Shown: one piece after another, positions 56,690 through 64,000 of the stretch
Position numbering within the stretch: the first letter of the stretch is position 1
How the letters are laid out: each line of letters begins with the position of its first letter
DNA from: Peribacillus frigoritolerans
Lineage (GTDB): Bacteria; Bacillota; Bacilli; Bacillales; DSM-1321
Length of the DNA stretch: 64,000 nt
Assembly: GCA_030562215.1 (NCBI GenBank)
Contig: JAUPFL010000002.1
Location: 806,001-870,000, forward strand
Reading direction: 5' to 3'
Position numbers and translations under genes: made by a program
Notes under the pieces: model-generated
Databases searched by the model: none
What the model was told of the DNA's origin: nothing
Seen by the model: the letters and a program-made list of their open reading frames with translations, nothing else

Positions 56690-57442
56690 ATGCTCCAAAA
56701 ATGTGAGGGCATTGTCATAAGGCGTACTGCATATGGAGAAAATAACAAAATCATTACTATATATACCCGTGAGCTAGGAAAAATTGGCGTCATGGCTAGA
56801 GGAGCCAGTAAGCCTAATAGCAGGCTTTCTGCCGTCACACAGCTTTTTTGCTCCGGGTATTTTCTTGTAACTACATCAACCGGACTCGGCAGTCTTCAGC
56901 AAGGCGAAATGGTCGATTCACTCCGTTTCATAAGGGAGGATCTTTTTGCCACTGCTTATGCTTCGTATATTGTTGAATTGCTTGATAAAAGCGTCGAGGA
57001 TAAGAAACCGAATCCATATTTGTATGAATTGCTTTCGCAAACCTTGCATTACATAAACGAAGAATATGACGCAGAGGTTTTGAAATTCATTTTTGAAATG
57101 AAGATGCTGCCCGTCAATGGGATTAACCCAGTGCTGAATCAGTGTGCTGTATGTGGTGAAACGGAAGGGGAATTCTCCTTCTCGCTTCGGGAAGCGGGCT
57201 TTATCTGTCACCGCTGTCTGGGGAAAGACCCTTATCATTATAAAATTTCACCTGCAGCCGTCAAATTGCTTCGAATTTTTTATTATTTCGATTTATCAAG
57301 GCTCGGAAACATTTCAGTCAAGCCAGAAACGAAAAAAGAACTGCGGAAGATAATCGATGCATATTATGACGAATATTCCGGTCTGCATTTGAAATCAAAA
57401 AAGTTCCTGAAACAGATTGATACGATGAAAGATATGTTTTAG
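56690..57442 (+). CDS. recO: DNA repair protein RecO
   Basis: Recombination mediator loading RecA with RecF and RecR. N-terminal OB fold ([20 protein letters not shown]), helical core, and zinc finger CAVC...CHRC (about residues 148-180). 250 aa. ATG 56690. Intact. Confidence 0.95.
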   Translation: MLQKCEGIVIRRTAYGENNKIITIYTRELGKIGVMARGASKPNSRLSAVTQLFCSGYFLVTTSTGLGSLQQGEMVDSLRFIREDLFATAYASYIVELLDKSVEDKKPNPYLYELLSQTLHYINEEYDAEVLKFIFEMKMLPVNGINPVLNQCAVCGETEGEFSFSLREAGFICHRCLGKDPYHYKISPAAVKLLRIFYYFDLSRLGNISVKPETKKELRKIIDAYYDEYSGLHLKSKKFLKQIDTMKDMF

Positions 57443-57453
57443 GATCTGAACTA

Positions 57454-57482
57454 TTGACATTCCATGCTAGTTTGTATAAAAT
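57454..57482 (+). promoter_or_regulatory. Sigma-A promoter of glyQS leader
   Basis: TTGACA (57454-57459), 17 nt, TAAAAT (57477-57482), just before the T-box leader. Confidence 0.78.
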
Positions 57483-57489
57483 TCTAATC

Positions 57490-57704
57490 ATCAAAATAAG
57501 AAGATTGCGTTGATGGAAAAGAGTATCTGTCATTCTCCATAAAAAGCGAACCCGGGACGGTGGAAGCCGGGATATGGATTTACAGGGAAGGGCGTTCCGG
57601 AGCATGTTGCTTTGAAAAGAGGCCGTTTAATAAACGGCAATTAGGGTGGAACCGCGGGTATACTCTCGTCCCTATGCATTTCGCATAGGGACGGGAGTTT
57701 TTTG
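57490..57704 (+). promoter_or_regulatory. T-box riboswitch (glycyl-tRNA) of glyQS
   Basis: AG-box GATGGAAAAGAGTA (57513-57526), the GGTGGAAGCC apical motif of Stem I (57559-57568), a Stem III hairpin GCCGTTTAATAAACGGC (57622-57638), the T-box AGGGTGGAACCGCG (57643-57656) and a terminator CGTCCCTATGC/GCATAGGGACG plus TTTTTT (57665-57704). Uncharged tRNA-Gly should stabilise the antiterminator. GGC at 57591-57593 is a candidate specifier codon, but I could not place it with certainty. This fills the 332-nt gap before glyQ. Confidence 0.95.
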
Positions 57705-57774
57705 TTTGCCAAAATGTAATGAGTTCCGACCATTAATCTTAAAAAAGCCGTTTTAAATAACCTGGAGGTGTACG

Positions 57775-58674
57775 ATGAATATTCAAAATATGATTTTAAC
57801 GTTACAAAAGCATTGGTCTGAACAAGGCTGCATATTGATGAATGCTTATGATGTCGAGAAAGGGGCAGGAACGATGAGCCCATACACGTTCCTGAGAGCC
57901 ATTGGACCGGAGCCATGGAGCGTCGCTTACGTAGAACCTTCCCGCCGTCCTGCTGACGGTCGTTATGGTGAGAACCCTAATCGACTTTATCAGCATCATC
58001 AGTTCCAAGTGATCATGAAGCCGTCGCCTGACAATATCCAAGAGTTATATTTGGATTCATTACGCGCTTTAGGGATAAATCCGCTTGAGCATGATATTCG
58101 CTTTGTGGAGGACAACTGGGAAAATCCATCACTAGGGTGTGCCGGTCTCGGTTGGGAAGTGTGGCTTGATGGAATGGAAATCACGCAATTTACCTATTTC
58201 CAACAAGTGGGCGGTCTTGAGTGTAAACCGGTTTCCGTGGAAATTACATACGGGATCGAACGTCTCGCCTCTTACATTCAAGATAAGGAAAACGTATTTG
58301 ACCTAGAATGGACAGATGGATTCACAGTTCGGGATATATTCGGTCAGCCGGAATACGAACATTCGAAATATACGTTCGAAACCTCCGACCTTGATATGCT
58401 GTTTCAGCTTTTCACGATGTATGAAAAGGAAGCGCATCGCCAAATGGAAGAAGGACTTGTACATCCTGCATATGATTATGTTTTGAAATGTTCACATACA
58501 TTTAACCTTTTGGATGCCAAAGGTGCCATCTCGGTGACGGAAAGAACGGGTTATATAGCCCGGTGCCGTAACTTAGCGCGCGTAAGGTTGCCAAAACCTT
58601 CTATGAAGAGCGGGAAAAAATTAGGCTTCCCGATCCTGAAAGTGAAAGGGGAGAATACAAATGAGCAAGCGTGA
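57775..58674 (+). CDS. glyQ: Glycyl-tRNA synthetase alpha subunit (paired frame errors near the end)
   Basis: Class II catalytic subunit of the alpha2-beta2 glycyl-tRNA synthetase. Starts [20 protein letters not shown]; motif [20 protein letters not shown] (about residues 53-72) and [18 protein letters not shown]. Near the C-terminus about twelve codons are out of frame: the first error lies in 58560-58585, the second is an extra A in A6 at about 58616-58621. The corrected reading is [11 protein letters not shown] before [11 protein letters not shown]. About 299 aa, overlapping glyS by 14 nt. ATG 57775 with GGAGGTG upstream. Confidence 0.93.
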   Translation: MNIQNMILTLQKHWSEQGCILMNAYDVEKGAGTMSPYTFLRAIGPEPWSVAYVEPSRRPADGRYGENPNRLYQHHQFQVIMKPSPDNIQELYLDSLRALGINPLEHDIRFVEDNWENPSLGCAGLGWEVWLDGMEITQFTYFQQVGGLECKPVSVEITYGIERLASYIQDKENVFDLEWTDGFTVRDIFGQPEYEHSKYTFETSDLDMLFQLFTMYEKEAHRQMEEGLVHPAYDYVLKCSHTFNLLDAKGAISVTERTGYIARCRNLARVRLPKPSMKSGKKLGFPILKVKGENTNEQA

Positions 58675-60729
58675 TTTGTTATTGGAGATTGGATTGGAAG
58701 AGCTGCCTGCCCGTTTTGTGACAGCATCAATGAAACAGTTGTCAGATAAAGTGCAGCAATGGCTAACGGAAAAAGCGATTGAATTCGGAACGGTTGAAGC
58801 TTTTTCCACACCAAGACGTTTGGCCGTATTGGTGAAGGACGTGGAAGAATCCCAAAAGGATATCGAAGAAGAAGCAAAAGGTCCGGCCAAGAAAATCGCT
58901 TTGGATAGCGAAGGCAACTGGTCTAAAGCTGCATTGGGATTCGTCAGGGGTCAAGGCATGACTTCAGAGGACATTTATTTTAAAGAACTCAAGGGTGTGG
59001 AATATGTCCATGTGAATAAATTCATAAAAGGACAGCAGACCGTTCAGCTTTTAACGGAGCTTGCTGAAATCATCAGTGGCATGACGTTCCCGAAAAATAT
59101 GCGCTGGGCCAATCAGGAGCTCCGCTTCGTCCGTCCGATTAAATGGCTGATTGCCTTATTCGGCAATGAAATAGTGCCATTCAGCATTGCTGATGTGGAA
59201 ACCGGCCGTGAAACAAAAGGTCACCGTTTCTTGGGCGACAGCGCCATCATCGAGCAGCCGGAACGGTACGAAGATGCGCTGAAAGAACAATATGTAATGG
59301 CGGATCCAGAAAAGCGCCGGCAAGTTATATTGGATCAGATTAAAGAGCTGGAACAGGAGAAAGGCTGGATCATCCCTGTCGATGAAGATCTGCTAGAAGA
59401 AGTAAATAATTTGGTAGAGTATCCAACGGTGTTATTTGGACATTTTGAAGAAGAATTCCTTGAGCTTCCTGCAGAGGTACTTATCACATCAATGAAGGAA
59501 CATCAACGTTATTTCCCTGTTAAAGATCAGGACGGGAACCTGCTTGCTTACTTTGTAACCGTGCGTAACGGCGATGACCGCCATTTGGATAAGGTTTCTA
59601 AAGGTAATGAAAAAGTATTGCGTGCCCGCTTATCGGATGCAGCATTTTTCTATAAAGAAGATCAGAAAAAGAGATTTCGGATGCTTTGAAAAAGCTTGAC
59701 AGCATCGTTTATCATGAAGAAATCGGTACATTAGCCGAGAAAACTGCCCGGGTAACTGAAGTGACCGGTGCCCTTGCGGATGCTTTGAATTTAAAGGCGG
59801 AAAAAGAAATGGCGCTTCGTACAGCGGCAATTGCCAAGTTCGATTTGGTAAGTAACATGGTTTATGAATTCCCTGAATTGCAAGGGTATATGGGTGAAAA
59901 ATATGCTCTCTTGAAAGGGGAGGCCAAAGAAGTGGCCGCGGCTATCAATGAACATTATATGCCAAGGCATGCGGATGATAATGTACCGCCTTCAATCATT
60001 GGAGCGGTAGTGAGTTTAGCTGAAAAAATTGATACTTTGTCTTCATTCTTCGCTATTGGCGTTATTCCGACAGGTTCCCAGGATCCTTACGCGTTAAGAA
60101 GGCAGGCGAGCGGTGTCGTCCAAATTCTAGCTGAGAAGAAATGGAATATTTCATTAGAGGAGCTTATTGCTTTAGGTCTTAAAGGACTGGAATCAAAAGG
60201 CATCTTAAAACGTGATCTTGAAGAAGTTAAAGCGGATATGTTCACATTCTTTAAGGCCCGTGTCAAACACCTGCTTCAAGAACAGCAAATCCGTTACGAT
60301 TTGATTGACGCAGTTTTGCACAATGAGATCGGTTATATCCACTCCATCGTGGAACGGGCACATGTATTGGATGCTAAAAAAGACGAAGCAGGCTTTAAAG
60401 AAAGCATGGAAGCTTTAAGCCGGGTCATGAACATTGCCGTAAAATGTGACAATAAGGTGACAGTAGACCCTGGTGCCTTTGAAAATGATCAAGAAAATGC
60501 GTTATACGTCAAATATCAAAAAGTGGCAAAGCGTTATAATGAATCTGAAGATGAGAATGAGCGGTTTGAACAGCTTGTTTCGCTTCAATCGGAAATAGAG
60601 CCATATTTCGAGAATACAATGGTCATGGCAGAAGATGAAGCGATCCGCAACAACCGTTTATCCTTAATGAAGGAAATCAGTGATTTGGTTGCAGGTTTTG
60701 CTGCCATGAATAAAATCATCCTTACATGA
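58661..60729 (+). CDS. glyS: Glycyl-tRNA synthetase beta subunit (one frame break)
   Basis: tRNA-binding subunit of glycyl-tRNA synthetase with HD-like and anticodon-binding domains. [20 protein letters not shown] at the start; [12 protein letters not shown] (about 281) and [20 protein letters not shown] (about 475) are conserved. One A lost in A5 59666-59670; restored reading [20 protein letters not shown]. About 690 aa. Essential, so the break is a sequence error. Confidence 0.95.
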
Positions 60730-60893
60730 TCGAAAGGATGTATGGTATCGGAAACACTTTGAATAAGGGTTTCCGATTTCTTAAAAAGATAAATGATCAA
60801 TAAATAGGCCAAAAATGCCCTAATTAAATAATTTAGTATATAATTATTAAATGAATAACTTTTGTTACTTTACTCTGCGAAAGCAGTGGGGTG

Positions 60894-61529
60894 GTGATTA
60901 TAATCCAATTGAATAAGCGTCAGGAACAAATTTTACAAATTGTAAAAGAAAACGGACCGATTACCGGAGAACATATTGCAGATAGATTGAACCTTACCAG
61001 GGCGACACTTCGTCCAGATTTAGCGATTTTAACGATGGCAGGTTTTCTTGATGCCAGGCCCAGAGTGGGGTATTTCTATACAGGCAGGTCAGGGACACAG
61101 CTTTTGACAGATAGCCTTAACCATCTTTATGTAAGGGACTACCAATCGATACCTGTCGTCGTTGACGAGGGCATTTCCGTGTACGATGCAATCGTCATGA
61201 TGTTTTTAGAGGATGTCGGAACGATGTTCGTCGTCGATAAGCATGCATTGCTTGTTGGTGTCTTATCAAGGAAAGACTTATTGCGTGCGAGTATTGGGAA
61301 ACAAGAGCTTAACTCCATTCCAGTCAATATCATCATGACTAGGATGCCCAATATTACAATGTGTTCAAAAGAAGACCTTTTGATTGATGTTGCCAAAAAA
61401 TTGATTGATAAACAAATCGACTCATTACCGGTCGTTAAAGACACAGAAAAAGGCTATGAAGTAATTGGAAGGATTACAAAAACCAATATTACGAAAGCAT
61501 TCGTAGCTTTGGCTGATGAAGGCTATTAG
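60894..61529 (+). CDS. ccpN: Transcriptional repressor CcpN
   Basis: Represses gluconeogenic genes (gapB, pckA) under glycolytic conditions. N-terminal HTH (about residues 8-60, QEQILQIVKENGPITGEHIA) and two CBS domains (about 80-135 and 145-205) sensing adenine nucleotides. GTG 60894 gives MIIIQLNKRQ, equal in length to the known start. 211 aa. Followed by yqfL, as in B. subtilis. Intact. Confidence 0.93.
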   Translation: MIIIQLNKRQEQILQIVKENGPITGEHIADRLNLTRATLRPDLAILTMAGFLDARPRVGYFYTGRSGTQLLTDSLNHLYVRDYQSIPVVVDEGISVYDAIVMMFLEDVGTMFVVDKHALLVGVLSRKDLLRASIGKQELNSIPVNIIMTRMPNITMCSKEDLLIDVAKKLIDKQIDSLPVVKDTEKGYEVIGRITKTNITKAFVALADEGY

Positions 61530-61556
61530 GGGCTTGCAAAAGGAATGACGGAGAAT

Positions 61557-62366
61557 ATGAACGGTTCTATTATATATGTTGTATCGGATTCAGTAGGGGA
61601 AACAGCGGAATTGGTCACAAAAGCCGCTGCAAGCCAGTTCTCGGGATCTGCTTTTTCCATAAAGAGAATTCCGTATATTGAAGATGAACAAAACGTGGAT
61701 GAAGTGATATCACTGGCTAAGCTGGATGGGGCGATCATTGCTTATACTCTGGTGAAGCCAGCTATTAGAGCGTATATGAAAGCACAGGTCGAGAAAGAAA
61801 ACCTGTCTGCTTATGACATTTTAGGGCCGCTCATGGACATCCTTCAGGAAAGGGCGCCGAAAGGGCCGCTTAATGAACCAGGTCTGGTAAGAAAGCTGGA
61901 TGATGACTATTTCAAGCGTGTGGAAGCCATTGAATTTGCTGTAAAATATGATGATGGACGTGACCCTCGGGGAATTTTACGTGCAGATATCGTCTTAGTG
62001 GGTGTTTCACGCACTTCCAAAACGCCATTATCACAATATTTAGCACACAAACGCTATAAAGTGGCGAACGTACCTTTAGTGCCTGAAGTGGAACCTCCAG
62101 AAGAGCTGTTCCTGGTACCTCCTGAAAAATGCATTGGTTTAAAGATCAGCCCGGAAAAGCTGAACCATATTCGTAAAGAACGATTAAAGTCACTTGGGCT
62201 CAATGATCATGCCATTTACGCAAATGTGGAGCGCATAAAAGAAGAATTGACATACTTTGATACAATCATATCAAGGTTGAACTGTCCAATCATTGATGTA
62301 ACCAATAAAGCTGTCGAAGAAACAGCCAATTTGATAATCAATATCCTTCAAAACAAAAACCGTTGA
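61557..62366 (+). CDS. yqfL: Putative pyruvate, phosphate dikinase regulatory protein YqfL
   Basis: DUF299/PSRP family: bifunctional kinase/phosphorylase of PPDK-type enzymes in other bacteria. P-loop-like [14 protein letters not shown] at about residues 150-163. B. subtilis YqfL affects CcpN activity. ATG 61557 ([12 protein letters not shown]) matches the family start; ATG 61545 is possible and AAAGGA lies between them in spacing. About 269 aa. Intact. Confidence 0.92.
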   Translation: MNGSIIYVVSDSVGETAELVTKAAASQFSGSAFSIKRIPYIEDEQNVDEVISLAKLDGAIIAYTLVKPAIRAYMKAQVEKENLSAYDILGPLMDILQERAPKGPLNEPGLVRKLDDDYFKRVEAIEFAVKYDDGRDPRGILRADIVLVGVSRTSKTPLSQYLAHKRYKVANVPLVPEVEPPEELFLVPPEKCIGLKISPEKLNHIRKERLKSLGLNDHAIYANVERIKEELTYFDTIISRLNCPIIDVTNKAVEETANLIINILQNKNR

Positions 62367-62387
62367 TCCTTAAAATTAACGAAAATC

Positions 62388-62427
62388 AAAATGTGAGCTA
62401 GACACTCTATGTGTCAGCTCACATTTT
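62388..62427 (+). terminator. Terminator after yqfL
   Basis: AAAATGTGAGCT and AGCTCACATTTT with inner GACAC/GTGTC form a long stem; the tail is AAT, so the T part is within the stem. Confidence 0.8.
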
Positions 62428-62851
62428 AATGCCAAGGCCGAATGAGGGAATAATAAGAATAAATTCAAAATAATTACATAAAATTCCTCTTAGTTTCCAA
62501 GTGTAAATCGATTGATTTGCATGAAAACATATTCGGAATTTAAATGTTGGCATCTTCTAGTCAAATAGACTATAATAAAAAATTGTGAGAAAAAGTAATC
62601 TTAAGGTTTAGACTTAATTAATAAGGAATAAACTAAAGGTTAATGAGATGTCAAGGTTTATATCATAAAAATAATTCGACATGTTCCGTATAATTCAGGA
62701 GGGGCTGGTCTTTTTCAAGGCAAAAGAGGTGCTTTCACTTAAATAAGCAGGTATTCTTTGAAGAATAATGTTTGCTCTTTTAGAGGGAACGCTCTGAATC
62801 AATTCTGGAAATTCACCATATCTTCATAAAGTTTAGGGGAGAAAAAGGATT
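62428..62851 (+). promoter_or_regulatory. AT-rich gap before yqxD-dnaG with promoter candidates
   Basis: No gene seen in 424 nt. TTGGCA (62547-62552)-N18-TATAAT (about 62571-62576) is a candidate sigma-A promoter; a second TATAAT occurs near 62689-62694 without a good -35. Expected to drive the yqxD-dnaG operon. Confidence 0.45.
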
Positions 62852-63334
62852 ATGCAGAAAGATGTAGAATTAGAAGGTATGAATAATAAACCTACGATAC
62901 ACGTCGATGCCGATGCATGCCCGGTGAAAGACGAAATCCTCCATTGTGCAAGTTTGCACGATGTTGAAGTCTGTTTTGTTGCATCATATAAAAATATGAT
63001 GAATAACCCTGAAGGTAAATGGGTATATGTCGATGCAGACAAAGAAGCGGCAGATCTTTATATAGTAAACTCAGTAAAAAAGGGTGATATTGTCGTTACT
63101 GCAGATATTGGTTTGGCTGGGACCCTGCTTCCTAAAAACGTTTATGTCCTCTCGCCAAGGGGAAAGGAATACACTGACGAGAATATTTTCATGCTCTTGG
63201 ATATGCGTTATCAGTCGGCGAAACTCCGCAGGCAGGGTAAGCATACGAAAGGGCCGAAAGCATTCACAAAGGAAGATCGTGCATGTTTTACAAATAAACT
63301 TATGAAAACATTGTCGAACATTGCAGGGAATTAA
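62852..63334 (+). CDS. yqxD: UPF0178 family protein YqxD (YaiI)
   Basis: PIN-like fold family of unknown function; IHVDADACPVKDEIL (about residues 16-30), VTADIGLA (about 82) and LSPRGKEYTDENI are typical. 160 aa. ATG 62852 with AGGGGAG upstream; ATG 62879 is an alternative. Directly before dnaG, as in B. subtilis. Intact. Confidence 0.92.
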   Translation: MQKDVELEGMNNKPTIHVDADACPVKDEILHCASLHDVEVCFVASYKNMMNNPEGKWVYVDADKEAADLYIVNSVKKGDIVVTADIGLAGTLLPKNVYVLSPRGKEYTDENIFMLLDMRYQSAKLRRQGKHTKGPKAFTKEDRACFTNKLMKTLSNIAGN

Positions 63335-63382
63335 GAAACAGTATCGAATAAGAAACTATCACCAATATTGCAAGGTGGAAAA

Positions 63383-64000
63383 ATGATAAATGGCCGTATA
63401 GAAGATGAGAAAATTAATCAAATTCGTGAAGCTGTTGACATTGTTGATTTAATTGGGGAGTATGTCCAGTTGAAGAAGCAGGGGCGCAATTACTTTGGCC
63501 TATGTCCTTTTCATGGTGAAAACTCGCCCTCGTTTTCCGTTTCAACGGAAAAACAAATCTTTCACTGTTTTGGTTGCGGGGCAGGCGGAAATATTTTTAC
63601 CTTCTTAATGGATATAGAAGGATACAGCTTCGTGGAATCTGCAAAAGTTTTAGCTGAAAAAGGAAATGTTCCTTTGGATGTTGAAATCAATAAGGATTCC
63701 AAGCGTTCCAACATGCCGGCAGGCGCTCAGCAAATGGTTGAAGCCCATGACCTTCTGAGGAAGTTTTATCATCATCTCCTCGTTAATACGAAAGAGGGGC
63801 AGGATGCTCTCGAATACTTACTTAAACGGGGGTTTACTGAAGAGACGATAGAAAAGTTCCAAATTGGCTACTCTTTGGATTCATGGGACTTCGTGTCCAA
63901 GTTTCTTTTAAAACGCGGGTTTCCAGCGGAATACATGGAGCAGGCAGGGCTTATTATTTACAGGGAAAAAGACGAGTCATATTTTGACCGTTTCAGAAAT
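63383..64000 (+). CDS. dnaG: DNA primase DnaG (5' part, runs off the window)
   Basis: Synthesises RNA primers at the replication fork. ATG 63383 with AAGGTGG upstream; the frame stays open to the right edge (206 codons), so the C-terminal toprim and helicase-binding parts are outside. [20 protein letters not shown], then the CHC2 zinc finger CPFH (about residues 40-43) and CFGCGAGGN (about 61-69). The start of the catalytic core follows. No frame break in the visible part. Confidence 0.96.
   Translation, partial: MINGRIEDEKINQIREAVDIVDLIGEYVQLKKQGRNYFGLCPFHGENSPSFSVSTEKQIFHCFGCGAGGNIFTFLMDIEGYSFVESAKVLAEKGNVPLDVEINKDSKRSNMPAGAQQMVEAHDLLRKFYHHLLVNTKEGQDALEYLLKRGFTEETIEKFQIGYSLDSWDFVSKFLLKRGFPAEYMEQAGLIIYREKDESYFDRFRN

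Overview
The window is a low-to-moderate G+C, endospore-forming Bacillaceae chromosome segment, Bacillus or Peribacillus-like. Evidence: it carries sigK, gpr, spoIIP, sda, yqfC/yqfD, yqzM, yqzL and yrzA, and its gene order closely follows the B. subtilis trhP1-to-dnaG region. Species cannot be fixed from sequence alone. It is core housekeeping DNA: I saw no prophage, insertion sequence, CRISPR array, rRNA or tRNA gene, and no convincing undescribed multi-gene system.

Layout: (1) 1-5.8 kb: tRNA U34 hydroxylation pair trhP1 (cut by the window edge)/trhP2, udk, greA, pbpI-yrrS. (2) 5.8-10.1 kb: yrzA (minus), then yrrT-mtnN-mccA-mccB-yrhC, the methionine-to-cysteine route. (3) 10.1-12.7 kb: a cluster of small genes (a 31-aa ORF, yrzI, a 47-aa CxxC protein, a YjcZ-like peptide, two small minus-strand membrane proteins) around an uninterrupted sigK. 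(4) 12.8-16.4 kb: M3 peptidase, pssA and psd (phosphatidylethanolamine synthesis), and sda beside a DnaA-box cluster. (5) 16.8-21.8 kb: yqeG-yqeH-aroE-yqeI-nadD-yqeK-rsfS-yqeM. (6) 21.9-26.6 kb: comER (minus) and comEA-comEB-comEC for DNA uptake, then yqzM. (7) 27-31.4 kb: holA, rpsT (minus), gpr, spoIIP, yqxA. (8) 31.5-43 kb: lepA, hemW, then the CIRCE-controlled hrcA-grpE-dnaK-dnaJ-prmA-rsmE-mtaB run. (9) 43-50.9 kb: deoC, a possible gene remnant, yqeW (minus), rpsU-yqeY, the sigma-W type yqeZ-floA-yqfB operon, yqfC-yqfD. (10) 50.9-64 kb: phoH, pgpH, ybeY, dgkA, cdd, era, yqzL, recO, T-box glyQS, ccpN, yqfL, yqxD and the 5' part of dnaG.

The most important property of the data is quality. 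About fifty single-base frame breaks occur, nearly all one-base losses inside or next to homopolymer runs, and they split about thirty genes, many of them essential (nadD, holA, pgpH, glyS, hrcA). Each is repaired by restoring one base, and the repaired protein agrees with the known family. I read this as uncorrected long-read consensus error, not gene decay. Broken genes are therefore given as one full-length CDS with the break positions stated.

Regulatory sites readable directly: a perfect CIRCE, a T-box leader before glyQS, a sigma-W promoter before yqeZ, sigma-A promoters before greA, lepA, hrcA, rpsU and the glyQS leader, a four-site DnaA-box cluster by sda, and many intrinsic terminators. 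Family assignments and comparisons with B. subtilis are from memory; no search was run.
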